64,000 nucleotides of DNA from JAJYIV01 sp964499955 (lineage in GTDB: Bacteria > Patescibacteriota > Patescibacteriia > UBA9934 > GWF2-40-263). This document shows positions 1-8,973 of the stretch, piece after piece (within the stretch, counting starts at the first letter, position 1; each line of letters opens with the position of its first letter). The DNA is taken from the NCBI GenBank assembly GCA_964499955.1, contig CAZCMI010000002.1:3486-67485 (forward strand), read 5' to 3'. The notes beneath the pieces are model-generated. The model saw only the letters and a program-made list of their open reading frames with translations. It was not told the origin of the DNA and did not search any database. Both the position numbers and the translations under genes were made by a program.

Positions 1-1299
1 CGTGTTGTACCGCAGTTCCAGCACGTTGCGGAAGGTGTTGTAGGCGCGGTCCGAGGTGCGGGTGACGCGGCGGTCGAAATTCTCCACCGTGCAGACCTCG
101 TTCGGCTGGTTCGGGATGAACCGGATGGGGAAACTCGTGGTTTCCAGCCCCTGGCCGCGGTTGAACCAATACTTGCCGTTCTTGTAGTACGCGAGGACGC
201 GGGCGTTGGCGGCCAGCTCGCCGAGCAGGGCACCGTTTTCGTCTTGCAAGGTCCACGGCACGCGGCAGCTGATGTCCACTTCCCAGTCGGTTTCTTCGTC
301 CACGATGAGCACGCCGGTGCGGATCATCGGTTCTTCCATGAGCGCGGGGGCTTCCGGACCCGGCTGCACGACGGGCGCTTCGTAGGCGTGCGGGGCGTCC
401 GAGGTGACTTCCACTGGAATGTCGATGAAGAAGTCGGGGATGGCTTGGCCGTCCACCGCCAGGGCGTAGCGCACGGTGTGGGCGCCGCTGGTGCGGGGGG
501 CGGCGAAGGTGAAGGTAAAGAAGTCCACGCCGCCGGGAGCGATCGTCCCCTCGGCGTTGGCGGTGAGCAGGTCGGGCGCCTGCCAGGACGCGTGGCGCGT
601 GTCCGCCGCGATGGAGAAGTTCGGCACCCGCAGTTCCCGCGTGGTCCAGGCGCGCGTGCCCGTGTTTTTGACGCCCACCGTGAAGGGCACCGACTCCCCG
701 CCGGCGGCCGTGACGCTCCGGGCGGAACGCAGCAGCAGCAGGGCGGACAGGCCTTCTACGTCCGCCGGGGCGGACGCGGCGGGAGGCGTGGAAACGGCCG
801 GTGCCGCTGGGGCGGCGGGCGCTTGGTCCGAAACGGTGATGTTCAAGGTGAACTGTCCGCCGGCGATCCACGCGCGGTCTTCCGCGGCCAGGTGGAAGGT
901 CTCGGCGTACGTTCCCGCGCGCGCAGGCGCCTTCAGCGCGAAGGAAATGGTGCCGACTTCGTTGCGGGCCACCCGCGCTTCCTGCAGCCGGGCGGGCTGG
1001 ATGGACCGATACCAGCTCGGGTCCGCGAAGACGCTCGTGCGGTACCGCGGGTTGAAGGTATAGATGGAAACGAAGGGACCGCTCGTATTCCCCCACACCG
1101 ACGTGCCCGTGTTCTTGAATTGCAGCACCATGGTGCGCGTTTCCCCCGGCCGCATGTGAATGGTTCCTCCGCCGGTCATGGTGACCGGCATGGTGGCCCA
1201 CGCGGGCGTGGCCGCGTGCACGGCAGCAACGGAAGGCAAGAACGCCCCGACCAACACAAGGCAGGAACAGATGGCGGCGAGGAAACGACGGAGGCGCAT
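1..1299 (-). CDS. SpoIID/LytB-type secreted protein, N-terminal part (3' end outside window)
   Basis: Reading leftwards from the ATG at 1297-1299, the frame stays open for 433 codons to the window edge, so the C-terminus is missing. Residues 1-30 form a signal peptide. Two beta-rich Ig-like segments follow, both with KNTGT motifs typical of CARDB/NEAT-like exported domains (about residues 45-150 and 185-270). From about residue 350 the sequence (CRVPWTLQDENG, ARVLAYYKNGKYWF, NTFRNVLELRYNT) resembles the start of SpoIID/LytB domains in CPR proteins. These are thought to act on peptidoglycan or its regulators. The gene is divergent from the flippase gene, and a TATACT box lies 25 nt upstream (1325-1330). 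The family call rests on remembered motif resemblance; the catalytic part is not in view. Confidence 0.6.
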   Translation of the reverse strand, partial: MRLRRFLAAICSCLVLVGAFLPSVAAVHAATPAWATMPVTMTGGGTIHMRPGETRTMVLQFKNTGTSVWGNTSGPFVSIYTFNPRYRTSVFADPSWYRSIQPARLQEARVARNEVGTISFALKAPARAGTYAETFHLAAEDRAWIAGGQFTLNITVSDQAPAAPAAPAVSTPPAASAPADVEGLSALLLLRSARSVTAAGGESVPFTVGVKNTGTRAWTTRELRVPNFSIAADTRHASWQAPDLLTANAEGTIAPGGVDFFTFTFAAPRTSGAHTVRYALAVDGQAIPDFFIDIPVEVTSDAPHAYEAPVVQPGPEAPALMEEPMIRTGVLIVDEETDWEVDISCRVPWTLQDENGALLGELAANARVLAYYKNGKYWFNRGQGLETTSFPIRFIPNQPNEVCTVENFDRRVTRTSDRAYNTFRNVLELRYNT

Positions 1300-1395
1300 A
1301 GGGCGAAACGGGGTTACATAAGGAAGTATAACACGGATCACGTCGGTCGCTCGCGGCGGATTGAAAAAGCGCCCCGGAAATGCCACCATGCGCCC

Positions 1396-2826
1396 ATGTC
1401 TTCTTCCCTGGCGCGGAATTTCATCGTCCAAACGGTGGGCAAGGGCCTGTCCGTGGTGATCGGCCTGTTCACGCTGGCCGTCATTACGCGCGCCTTGGGC
1501 GCCGAGGCCTTCGGTGCGTACACCACGGCCGTCACCTTCCTGCAATTCTTCGGCGTGATCGTGGACTTCGGGCTGACGCTCGCCCTGGTGGTGATGATTT
1601 CGGAACCCGGCGCGGACGAAGAGCGGATCACGGGGAACGTCTTCACCCTGCGGATGGCGTCCGCCGTCTTGTTGTTCGTCGTGGCACCCTTCGCCGCCCT
1701 GTTGTTTCCGTGGAGCGGCACGGTGAAGGCCGGCGTAGCCATTGGGGCCGCCGGGTACGCCTGCATGGCCGGAGCCACCTTGCTGGTGGGACTGTTCCAA
1801 AAGCACCGGCAGGCGTGGCGCGCCAGCGTCGCGGAAGTCGTGAACCGCGTCGTCTTGTTGGGCTTGTCCGCCTTGGCCATGGCCGCGGGCTGGGGCGTGG
1901 AAGCCATGCTGTGGGCGCTGACCATCGCCAACGCGTTGTACCTGGTGATGTCGCTGCGGCTGGCCCGGCCGTTGGTGGCCGTGCGGCTGCGCTTCGAATT
2001 CGACGTGTGGCGGGCGGTGCTCACGCGCAGCTGGCCGGTGGCGGTTTCGATTCTGTTCAACCTCGTCTATTTGAAGGGCGACGTGCTGCTGCTGTCCGTG
2101 TTCCGCGGGGAGGCGGACGTGGGGCTGTACGCCGCCGCATACCGCTTCATCGACGTGCTGACCGTGCTGCCGACCATGTTCATGGGCCTGCTGCTGCCGT
2201 CCTTGGTGGCGGACTGGAAAAGCGGGAAGCGGGAAGAATTCGCGCGGCACCTGTCCCGCGCCTTCGACGCCTTCGCCGTGATGTACCTGCCCATCGTGGC
2301 CGGAGCCTTCGCCCTGTCCGGCCCGCTGATGACCTTGGTGGCTGGCTCGGATTTCGCGGGGTCGGGGGCCATTTTGCGCCTGCTGATGCTGGCCTTGCCG
2401 GGGATTTTCCTCGGCGCTTTGTACGGCCACGCCGTGCTGGCCGTGAACCGCCAGCGCCGCATGATCTTCGGCTATGCCGTCTGTGCCGTCCTGTCGCTCG
2501 GCGCGTATTTCTTCCTGATTCCGCGCTTCGGTACCACGGGGGCGGCGGCCGTCACCATTGCCTCGGAGAGTTTCATTGCCCTGGCGACCTTCGGGATGGT
2601 CTTTGTTGTCTCGCACGCCGTTCCGTCCTTGAAGATTTTCGGCAAGGCGGCCGTGGCCGCGGGATTGATGTATGGGCTGTTGAAGGTCGTGCCGGGACTG
2701 CCGGTGCTGCCCGCCATCCTGATGGGGGCGGCGTTCTACAGCGTGCTGCTGTTCGCCTTCGGCGTGTTGCGGAAAGAACTGCTGCGCGACGTGATGCCCA
2801 CGCGCTTGGCCGCGCACAAACAATAA
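1396..2826 (+). CDS. Polysaccharide/lipid-linked oligosaccharide flippase (Wzx/MATE-like, MOP superfamily)
   Basis: This 476-residue protein is almost entirely hydrophobic and fits 12-14 membrane helices. The start (ARNFIVQTVGKGLSVVIGLFTLAVITRALG) is the usual first helix and GxxxFGxY-type loop of polysaccharide biosynthesis exporters. Such proteins flip undecaprenyl-linked glycans across the membrane. I chose the ATG at 1396 because the longer upstream frame is a shadow of the divergent SpoIID-like gene. The stop is one base from the next gene, an O-antigen ligase, so the two likely form an envelope-glycan operon. Substrate cannot be told from sequence. Confidence 0.85.
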   Translation: MSSSLARNFIVQTVGKGLSVVIGLFTLAVITRALGAEAFGAYTTAVTFLQFFGVIVDFGLTLALVVMISEPGADEERITGNVFTLRMASAVLLFVVAPFAALLFPWSGTVKAGVAIGAAGYACMAGATLLVGLFQKHRQAWRASVAEVVNRVVLLGLSALAMAAGWGVEAMLWALTIANALYLVMSLRLARPLVAVRLRFEFDVWRAVLTRSWPVAVSILFNLVYLKGDVLLLSVFRGEADVGLYAAAYRFIDVLTVLPTMFMGLLLPSLVADWKSGKREEFARHLSRAFDAFAVMYLPIVAGAFALSGPLMTLVAGSDFAGSGAILRLLMLALPGIFLGALYGHAVLAVNRQRRMIFGYAVCAVLSLGAYFFLIPRFGTTGAAAVTIASESFIALATFGMVFVVSHAVPSLKIFGKAAVAAGLMYGLLKVVPGLPVLPAILMGAAFYSVLLFAFGVLRKELLRDVMPTRLAAHKQ

Positions 2827-2827
2827 T

Positions 2828-4081
2828 ATGTACTCCGCCCTGCTTCTTCTTGCCGCCGCGTTGTTCACTGTCGTGGCTTGGCGGAACCGGAAAACCGGCC
2901 TGTTGTTGATTGCCGCGGCGCTGCCCGCGTATCTGCTGCGATTTTCCCTGGGACCGGTGCCGTTCACCCTGCTGGAAGCGTTCATCTTGCTCTTGGCGGG
3001 CGCGTGGATCGTACGTGGAGAATGGCGGAGCGTCGCTTCGCTTCCCCGGCCGTGGCAATGGCTGGCAGGCACATTCGTGGCGGTCGGTGGAATTGCGACG
3101 ACCGTTTCCCCCGACACACAGGCGGCGCTGGGTGCGTTCAAAGCATACGTCGTTGAGCCGGTGCTGCTGTTCCTGGTGGCCGCCACGGTGCTGAAAACGG
3201 AAGCGGACCGGCGGGCGCTGCTCGCCTGGTTTGTTGGCGGCGCGGCGTTCGCTTCCCTGGTGGGCGTCATGCAGTTCGCCTTGGGCGCGGGCATTCCCGC
3301 GCCGTGGGACGTGGAACGCCGGGTGACGGGGCCGTTCCCGTATCCGAACGCCTTGGGGTTGTATGCCGGGCCGGGCGCCGTGGCCGCCGCCCTGTTCGCA
3401 TTCCGCGAACGCGGCCGTTCCCGTATGATGTGGATCGTGGCGGGTGCGCTGTGCGCCGCGGGCATCGCGTTGGCGCAAAGCGAAGCGGCGGCGGCGGCCG
3501 TGCTGGGCACGTTGTTCGTCGCGTCGCTGTTCGCCCCGCGCGTGCGCCGCGTTACCGTGCCGACGGCCGCGCTTCTGCTGCTCGTCATCCTCGCCGTTCC
3601 GTCCATGCGTTCCTTCGCCTGGCAGAAAGCGTCCGTACAGGACGGCTCCGGCCTCGTGCGGCGGTCGCAATGGGAGGAAACCTGGCAGTTACTGAAGGAT
3701 CAGCCCGTAGCGGGCGCGGGGCTCGCCGGGTATCCGGAAGCGTTCGCGCCGTACCATCTGCGGACGGACCTCGAAATTTTCCAGTACCCCCACACGCTCA
3801 TCTTCAACATTTGGACGGAACTGGGCCTGGCGGGGCTGGCATGGTTCGCTGCTGCCGCCGCCCTGGCCGTCGCCGCCGCCCGCCGCGCCTGGCGCGCGCG
3901 CAACGCAGGCGGATTCCCCGCGCTCGCCGCCTTCGCCCTGCTCGGCCAAAGCGCCGTGCACGGCCTGGTGGACGTCCCTTATTTCAAGAACGACCTGGCG
4001 GCCCTGACCTGGCTGCTCTTCGCCCTCTTGTGCCTGGCCTATGCCGGAACCGACCAACGCGCAACCAAAGAAGGAACCTAA
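2828..4081 (+). CDS. O-antigen ligase/polymerase family membrane protein (Wzy/WaaL-like)
   Basis: The protein has 417 residues with 10 or more predicted membrane helices and one larger outer loop before the last helices. That loop holds the motif GAGLAGYPEAF...HTLIFNIWTELGLAGL, which matches the conserved Wzy_C region of O-antigen ligases (His in the HNxxL-like position, then a hydrophobic segment). Members join or polymerise lipid-linked glycans on the outer face of the membrane. It starts 1 nt after the flippase stop and its 3' end overlaps the next gene by 41 nt, so co-transcription is very likely. Confidence 0.8.
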   Translation: MYSALLLLAAALFTVVAWRNRKTGLLLIAAALPAYLLRFSLGPVPFTLLEAFILLLAGAWIVRGEWRSVASLPRPWQWLAGTFVAVGGIATTVSPDTQAALGAFKAYVVEPVLLFLVAATVLKTEADRRALLAWFVGGAAFASLVGVMQFALGAGIPAPWDVERRVTGPFPYPNALGLYAGPGAVAAALFAFRERGRSRMMWIVAGALCAAGIALAQSEAAAAAVLGTLFVASLFAPRVRRVTVPTAALLLLVILAVPSMRSFAWQKASVQDGSGLVRRSQWEETWQLLKDQPVAGAGLAGYPEAFAPYHLRTDLEIFQYPHTLIFNIWTELGLAGLAWFAAAAALAVAAARRAWRARNAGGFPALAAFALLGQSAVHGLVDVPYFKNDLAALTWLLFALLCLAYAGTDQRATKEGT

Positions 4082-4667
4082 GCTGCTGCGCGGCTCCTGC
4101 GTGCTGTGGCTGGTGGGCGTTTCGGCTGCCATCGTTTTGCTGTCCAAACTCGTAGGCATCGTGTTTCCGCCGCCGGACGTGCCGCTGTTTGAACCGGCTC
4201 CCGACGTGCACGTCTTCGCGGACCCCGCCGACGCCGAAGCGCGCGTGGGCCGCACCCTCCCTCTGCCCGCGGAAACCACCGGCGCCGCTTTCCACGCCGC
4301 GGCCTGGTACCCGACGGACTCCCCCGTCTTCCCCGCCGGCACCCTGCACGCCGTGTACGCGAAAGACGACCGCCGCCTGTTCGACGTCGTGGAGCTGCCG
4401 GGAACGGACGCGTCCTTCTACGACCGATATGCGCCGGGCGTCCCCGGCCCGGACGCCGCCGTGGGCACTTCGGTCGGACGGGTCGTGAACCTCGGCTTGC
4501 GGCATCCCGTCTGCATCGACGCCACGGACACCCGCCCGCTGCGCCTATGCCAAATCACCAAGCGGTTCGTCTTCGAACGGAACGGCCGCGTGGTCATCAT
4601 CGCCGCGGACGGCAACGCGCTCACCGACGGCGAACTGCTGGTGATCGCCCGGTCGATCCCGCAATAA
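4041..4667 (+). CDS. Hypothetical single-span membrane protein
   Basis: This 208-residue protein has one N-terminal membrane helix (about residues 18-42) and an exported domain of about 165 residues with a CIDATD...LRLCQ cysteine pair that could form a disulfide. No family is recognised. The ATG lies inside the last codons of the O-antigen ligase gene (41-nt overlap, different frame), which suggests translational coupling and a role linked to the glycan operon. A strong palindromic terminator follows directly. Confidence 0.7.
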   Translation: MPEPTNAQPKKEPKLLRGSCVLWLVGVSAAIVLLSKLVGIVFPPPDVPLFEPAPDVHVFADPADAEARVGRTLPLPAETTGAAFHAAAWYPTDSPVFPAGTLHAVYAKDDRRLFDVVELPGTDASFYDRYAPGVPGPDAAVGTSVGRVVNLGLRHPVCIDATDTRPLRLCQITKRFVFERNGRVVIIAADGNALTDGELLVIARSIPQ

Positions 4668-4692
4668 AAAACGGCCCCGCGGGGCCGTTTTC
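4665..4692. terminator. Bidirectional intrinsic terminator
   Basis: The perfect GC palindrome ACGGCCCCGCGGGGCCGT (4671-4688) is flanked by an A-run on the left and a T-run on the right. It can end transcription of the glycan operon rightwards and of the DUF5652-like gene leftwards, since the two genes converge here. Confidence 0.85.
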
Positions 4693-4699
4693 GCTTCGG

Positions 4700-4960
4700 C
4701 TATTTCTTCAGGCGGAACAAATCGCCGCCTTTGACCTTGGCGACGCCGAACAGGTAGATGATCTCCAAAATACCCACGGTGTTCACCAACAGCAGGATGA
4801 CGAACCACCACGGCTGCCCGCGCCGCGCCGCATGCCACAGGGCGAGGCCTTTCCAAAAAATCGTCCAAAGGGAGAGCGCGCCGATGACCACGGCGAGTCC
4901 GGCCCCGCCGATCCCGGCACCGCCCAAAAGCGCGTTCCAATCAATACCGTTTGGGAACAT
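4700..4960 (-). CDS. DUF5652-like small membrane protein
   Basis: The 86-residue protein has two membrane helices. The second half (WWFVILLLVNTVGILEIIYLF) is the signature of a small CPR/archaeal family with two helices, which I recall as DUF5652. The ATG at 4958-4960 was chosen because it gives a family-sized product; the longer frame runs through the tRNA-Ser gene and is not real. Function is unknown. It converges with the glycan operon and shares its terminator. Confidence 0.65.
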   Translation of the reverse strand: MFPNGIDWNALLGGAGIGGAGLAVVIGALSLWTIFWKGLALWHAARRGQPWWFVILLLVNTVGILEIIYLFGVAKVKGGDLFRLKK

Positions 4961-5018
4961 AGGAAAGAAAAGAAATGAATAACGTTTCCATGATAGCAGA
5001 TCTCCCAACGTCGCGCAG

Positions 5019-5137
<119 letters not shown>

Positions 5138-5254
5138 GTGGCGACGGCCGGTTCAAACGCCGCCGTTTCCGGCGGACGGTGCGCGAACGGTAGCACGGCG
5201 GAACGGCCGGGTCAATCGGCCGCCGCGACATGGAATTTTCCCCTTCGCTCCGCT

Positions 5255-5260
5255 ATAATT
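5255..5260 (+). promoter_or_regulatory. -10 box of the galU/pilin operon
   Basis: A perfect TATAAT lies 34 nt before the galU ATG. No convincing -35 is seen 17 nt upstream. It is the only clear promoter signal before the long galU to pilin gene run. Confidence 0.5.
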
Positions 5261-5294
5261 ACGGCAGAAGTCGGACGAAACCGATTCACTCTGT

Positions 5295-6164
5295 ATGCAC
5301 ATCCGCAAAGCCATCCTCCCCGTCGCGGGCCTGGGAACCCGGTTCCTCCCCGCCTCCAAGGCGCAGCCCAAGGAAATGCTCGCCGTCGTGGACAAGCCCG
5401 TCATCCAATACATCGTGGAAGAGGCCGTCGCGGCGGGCATCGAGGAAATCATCTTCGTCACCTCCATCGGCAAGCGCGCCATCGAGGACCATTTCGACCG
5501 CAACTTCGAACTGGAATACCGCCTGGAACAGAAGGGCAAAAAGAAGGAACTGGAACAGGTGGGGGCGATCGGCCGGTTAGCGAAATTCGCCTTCGTGCGG
5601 CAGACCAAGCCGCTCGGGGACGGCCATGCGGTGCTCGCCGCCCTCCCGTTCATCGATCCGAACGAGCCGGTCGCCGTGCTCTTCGGCGACGACATCATCA
5701 GCGGGGAAACGCCCGCCTTGGCCCAGCTCATCCAAGCCTACGAAACCTACCGCGACCCGATCATCGCCCTGCAGGAGGTGCCGAAAAACGAAGTGTCCAG
5801 CTACGGCGTGATCGGCGGGGTGGAAGTGGAAGACCGGATCTGGCAGATCTCGCAATTCGTGGAAAAGCCGCCGGAAAAGAAGGCGCCGTCCAACCTCATC
5901 GCCGTGGGCCGCTACGTGCTCACGCCGGACCTGCTGGCCCTCCTGGCCGAACAGGAACCGGGCAAAGACGGCGAAATCCGCCTGGCGGACGCCTTCGTCA
6001 CCTACTTGAAGAAAAAACGCGCGCTGTACGGCTGCCGGTTCCGCGGCACGCGCTACGACTGCGGCAGCAAGATCGGGTATCTGAAGGCCCAGGTGGAACT
6101 GGGGCTGAAGCACCCGGACGTCGGTCCCGCCTTGTCCGCCTATCTCAAAACCCTTGACGTATAA
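5295..6164 (+). CDS. galU: UTP--glucose-1-phosphate uridylyltransferase
   Basis: This 289-residue protein has the full GalU layout. The nucleotide-binding loop is LPVAGLGTRFLPASKAQPKEM (residues 9-29, with the GxGTRxxP...K signature), followed by VDKPVIQYIVEEA, the acidic FGDD near 135, and a conserved VEKP near residue 190. The enzyme makes UDP-glucose from UTP and glucose-1-phosphate, the donor for envelope glycans. It is the first gene of a tight cluster: five bases separate it from the solute-binding lipoprotein. Length is normal for the family. Confidence 0.95.
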   Translation: MHIRKAILPVAGLGTRFLPASKAQPKEMLAVVDKPVIQYIVEEAVAAGIEEIIFVTSIGKRAIEDHFDRNFELEYRLEQKGKKKELEQVGAIGRLAKFAFVRQTKPLGDGHAVLAALPFIDPNEPVAVLFGDDIISGETPALAQLIQAYETYRDPIIALQEVPKNEVSSYGVIGGVEVEDRIWQISQFVEKPPEKKAPSNLIAVGRYVLTPDLLALLAEQEPGKDGEIRLADAFVTYLKKKRALYGCRFRGTRYDCGSKIGYLKAQVELGLKHPDVGPALSAYLKTLDV

Positions 6165-6169
6165 CCCGT

Positions 6170-7561
6170 ATGCGCACGTCCCCCTTCCGTCTGCTCGCCG
6201 CCGGTACGCTCGCGGCGCTCGTCCTGACGGGCCAGGGCTGCGGCGGCCCCAGCGCCGCCCAGCAGCAGGCCGCGGCACCCGTCACCCTCACCGTTTGGCG
6301 CGTGTTTGAAGGCGAGGACACGCTGCGGCAGATCATGTCCGACTACCAGCTCCTGCACCCGAACGTTTCCTTCCAATACCGCCAGCTGCGGGTCGAGGAA
6401 TACCGGGACGAACTGCTGCGGGCCTTCGCGGAAGGGCGCGGGCCGGACATTTTCTCGGTGCACAACACGTGGATCGGGGAACACCAACCGCTGATGTCAC
6501 CGCTGCCGCCGTCGCTCACCATTCCCTACACGGAAACGCGCGGCACGATCCGGCGGGAAACCACCCATACCTTGCGGACCGAATCCACCATCACCCCGGC
6601 GCAGGTGCGCAACCAGTTCCTGGACGTCGTGGCCGCGGACGTCATCCGCCCGTACCAGGCCACGCCGGACGCCGCGGCCGTTCCGCGCATCTGGGGGCTG
6701 CCGCTGGCCGTGGACACCATGGCGCTCTTCTACAACCGGGACCTGCTCAACGCGGCCAACATCCCCCAGCCGCCCGCCACCTGGCAGCAGTTCCAAGACG
6801 CCGTTTCCCCGCCGCGGCTCACCACGGTGGGTCCCGACGACCTGATCGTCCAATCCGGCGCGGCCATCGGCACGGCGCGCAATGTGGAACGCGCCTTCGA
6901 CCTTCTGTCCGTGATCATGATGCAAAACGGCACGCCGATGGTGGCCGACAACGGCCGGGCGGCCTTCGCCTCCGCGAACGAGGCGCGGCAGGTGCCGGGG
7001 GCCCAGGCACTGCAGTTCTACACGGACTTTGCCAACCCCACGAAGATTACGTACGCCTGGAACGACCAGCAGCCGCCGTCGTTTGAAGCGTTCGTCAACG
7101 GCCAGACGGCGTTCTTCTTCGGCTACTCCTACCACATCCCGTTGCTGCGCGCGCGCAATCCCCGGCTGCGCATCGGCATCGCGCCGCTGCCGCAAATCGG
7201 CGACGGCCGGGCCGTGAACTACGCCAACTACTGGGTGGAAACGGTGGCGCGGGCCAGCGCGAACCAACACTGGGCCTGGGACTTCATCCAATTCGCCGCG
7301 CGGCCGGAAAACGTCACCAGTTACCTGACGACCACCCGCAAACCGCCGGCGCTGAAATCACTCATCACCCCGGCGCTGCTGGAACACGAGGACCTGGGCG
7401 TCTTCACCAACCAGCTGCTGACGTCGCAAAGCTGGTACCGGGGCCGCAACGCCTCCGTGGCCGAACGGGCCTTCCTGGACATGATCGACGCCGTGAACGC
7501 GGGCTCGCCCCTTGAGCAGGAACTGGGCCGGGCACAGACCATGGTGAACCAAACCCTATGA
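6170..7561 (+). CDS. Extracellular solute-binding lipoprotein (ABC sugar-binding type, family 1)
   Basis: The protein has 463 residues, with a lipoprotein signal ending LTGQGC (lipidated Cys at residue 24). The body matches family 1 binding proteins: VTLTVWRVFEGEDTLRQIMSDYQ, GRGPDIFSVHNTWI, IWGLPLAVDTMALFYNRDLL and QTAFFFGYSYHIPLL. Such proteins capture sugars or oligomers outside the membrane. No permease or ATPase gene is nearby, so its partner is unknown. Its TGA overlaps the ATG of the first pilin gene (ATGA at 7558-7561), so it is translated with the pilin array. Confidence 0.85.
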   Translation: MRTSPFRLLAAGTLAALVLTGQGCGGPSAAQQQAAAPVTLTVWRVFEGEDTLRQIMSDYQLLHPNVSFQYRQLRVEEYRDELLRAFAEGRGPDIFSVHNTWIGEHQPLMSPLPPSLTIPYTETRGTIRRETTHTLRTESTITPAQVRNQFLDVVAADVIRPYQATPDAAAVPRIWGLPLAVDTMALFYNRDLLNAANIPQPPATWQQFQDAVSPPRLTTVGPDDLIVQSGAAIGTARNVERAFDLLSVIMMQNGTPMVADNGRAAFASANEARQVPGAQALQFYTDFANPTKITYAWNDQQPPSFEAFVNGQTAFFFGYSYHIPLLRARNPRLRIGIAPLPQIGDGRAVNYANYWVETVARASANQHWAWDFIQFAARPENVTSYLTTTRKPPALKSLITPALLEHEDLGVFTNQLLTSQSWYRGRNASVAERAFLDMIDAVNAGSPLEQELGRAQTMVNQTL

Positions 7562-8091
7562 CGACCTTCTCCCGGCTGCGCGCGGGCGCGGCCGCCGCCC
7601 TGCTCACGCTCGCCGCCTTCGTCCTGCCGCTGGGGGCGGGAGCCCAAATCAACCAGCCCGCCTGCAACCCGGCCGCGTCGGTATGCACGTCGGCGGAAGT
7701 CGGCCCGTTCCTGCAAGGCATCACGGTGGCATGCGGCAACGTGGGCAACTGCGAACTGACCGACATCATGCTCGTGGTGGCGAACGTGGGCAACTGGATT
7801 CTGGGCATCGTCGGCTCCCTGGTGTTCCTCTTCTACGTCTGGGGTGGCATCGACCTGCTGACGTCCGGCGGCAATCCGACACGCATTTCCAAGGGCAAGG
7901 ACCGAATGAAAAAGGCCACCATCGGCCTGCTGATCGTCTTCGGGGCGTTCCTGTTCATCCGCGCCGTGGAAGGTATTCTCCGGCAAGACGGCAGCGGCGT
8001 GGGAAATTACGTGAACTGCCAGCTGGCAGATGGCTCCACGGTAAACGTCCTTCAATCCGTCTGCGACCAGCTTCAACTCAGCGGCGAATAA
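7558..8091 (+). CDS. TrbC/VirB2-like pilin paralogue 1 (long form)
   Basis: This is the largest of eight pilin-like proteins (177 residues). It has a signal peptide ending about GAGAQ and then two membrane helices (around residues 75-100 and 120-142), joined by a short basic loop with GGIDLLTSGGNPTRISKGKDRMKK. That two-helix core with the GG...GG...K loop is the T4SS pilin (VirB2/TrbC-like) pattern. Unlike its paralogues it has extra cysteines: C40, C46, C60 and C66 before the first helix, and C159 and C170 in a 30-residue tail. These may form disulfides at a filament tip or base. It overlaps the lipoprotein gene by 4 nt. Confidence 0.75.
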   Translation: MTTFSRLRAGAAAALLTLAAFVLPLGAGAQINQPACNPAASVCTSAEVGPFLQGITVACGNVGNCELTDIMLVVANVGNWILGIVGSLVFLFYVWGGIDLLTSGGNPTRISKGKDRMKKATIGLLIVFGAFLFIRAVEGILRQDGSGVGNYVNCQLADGSTVNVLQSVCDQLQLSGE

Positions 8092-8137
8092 CGGCATTAT
8101 GCCTTTCTTCCTCCGCGCACCTCACACACGACGTCCT

Positions 8138-8521
8138 ATGAAACGCGCCTCCACCGCCATCTTGGTTCCACTTACCGTGTTCACCCTTGCCGCCGTTGCC
8201 GCCACCCTCGCGCCGGAGGTCCTCGCCCAGGGCGCGCCCGCCCCCGAACCGACCACGCTGACCAACCCGCTTGGCGTGACGGACGTGAACGTGTTCATCG
8301 GCCGGGTCATCAGCGCCGTCCTCGGCATGGCCGGCGCCGTGGCCCTGGTGATGTTCGTGTGGGGCGGGGTGCAGTGGCTCATTTCCGGCGGCAAACCGGA
8401 AACCATCAAAAAAGGAAAGGACACCTTGATTTGGGCCACCCTGGGAATTGTGGTAATATTCACCTCGTACACGCTGGTCAACGCCGTCATTGCGGCGCTG
8501 TCGAGTGGCACGGTCAGTTAA
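8138..8521 (+). CDS. TrbC/VirB2-like pilin paralogue 2
   Basis: The protein has 127 residues: a signal peptide (cleavage near VLAQ, residue 29), a first helix ISAVLGMAGAVALVMFVWGG, the loop VQWLISGGKPETIKKGKDT, and a second helix. The core is like the other pilins here. I use the ATG at 8138, because it gives a clean signal peptide; an in-frame ATG at 8099 would add 13 odd residues. No SD is visible. Confidence 0.75.
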   Translation: MKRASTAILVPLTVFTLAAVAATLAPEVLAQGAPAPEPTTLTNPLGVTDVNVFIGRVISAVLGMAGAVALVMFVWGGVQWLISGGKPETIKKGKDTLIWATLGIVVIFTSYTLVNAVIAALSSGTVS

Positions 8522-8543
8522 TCCTTATCGCTTTCCCCACCGT

Positions 8544-8946
8544 GGGTTGCCATGCATATGAAGCTCACGCATATCGGTTACGCCCTGGGCACGGCCGCCA
8601 CGCTGGCCCTGCACTCCGCCAGCACGGCCCTGGCCCAAGGCGCGCTCACGGGCGATGACCTCTTCGGCGGCATCGACGGAAGCGACTTCGCCGGGCAGGC
8701 CGGGTTGTCCGCCGGCGACCTGCCAGCAACCATCGCCTCCATCATCCGCACCGTCCTGGGTTTCCTGGGCATCGTCGCGGTGGTCATCATCCTGTGGGGC
8801 GGCTTCCAGTGGATGACGGCCGGTGGCAACGAGGATAAGGTGAAGATCGCCAAGCGTCTGATCGTCCAAGGCATCATCGGCCTGGTGGTCATCCTCTCGG
8901 CCTTCGCCATCGCGTCGTTCGTCATCAATTCCATTACGAGCGCCGT
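8544..8946 (+). repeat. 403-bp tandem duplication, copy 1
   Basis: Bases 8544-8946 appear identical to 8974-9376 on reading base by base (offset 430). The repeat covers almost the whole pilin gene, from 8 bases before the start codon to the last codons. Different 27-bp spacers separate and flank the copies. Confidence 0.9.
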
Positions 8947-8953
8947 TTCCTAA
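8552..8953 (+). CDS. TrbC/VirB2-like pilin paralogue 3 (first copy of an identical pair)
   Basis: This 133-residue protein starts MHMKLTH (ATG at 8552 or 8558). A signal peptide ends TALAQ. The first helix contains RTVLGFLGIVAVVIILWGG, the loop FQWMTAGGNEDKVKIAKR, and the second helix IIGLVVILSAFAIASFVI. It differs from the next gene only in the last residue (Ser here, Ala there), as part of a 403-bp exact duplication. Confidence 0.75.
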   Translation: MHMKLTHIGYALGTAATLALHSASTALAQGALTGDDLFGGIDGSDFAGQAGLSAGDLPATIASIIRTVLGFLGIVAVVIILWGGFQWMTAGGNEDKVKIAKRLIVQGIIGLVVILSAFAIASFVINSITSAVS

Positions 8954-8973
8954 CCCTTAGCACCCCCGCTTGC

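Noticed and set aside
244..1395. Long + strand frame running into the flippase gene
   Set aside because: Gly/Arg/His-rich shadow of the minus-strand SpoIID-like gene; the flippase itself starts with a proper membrane helix at 1396.
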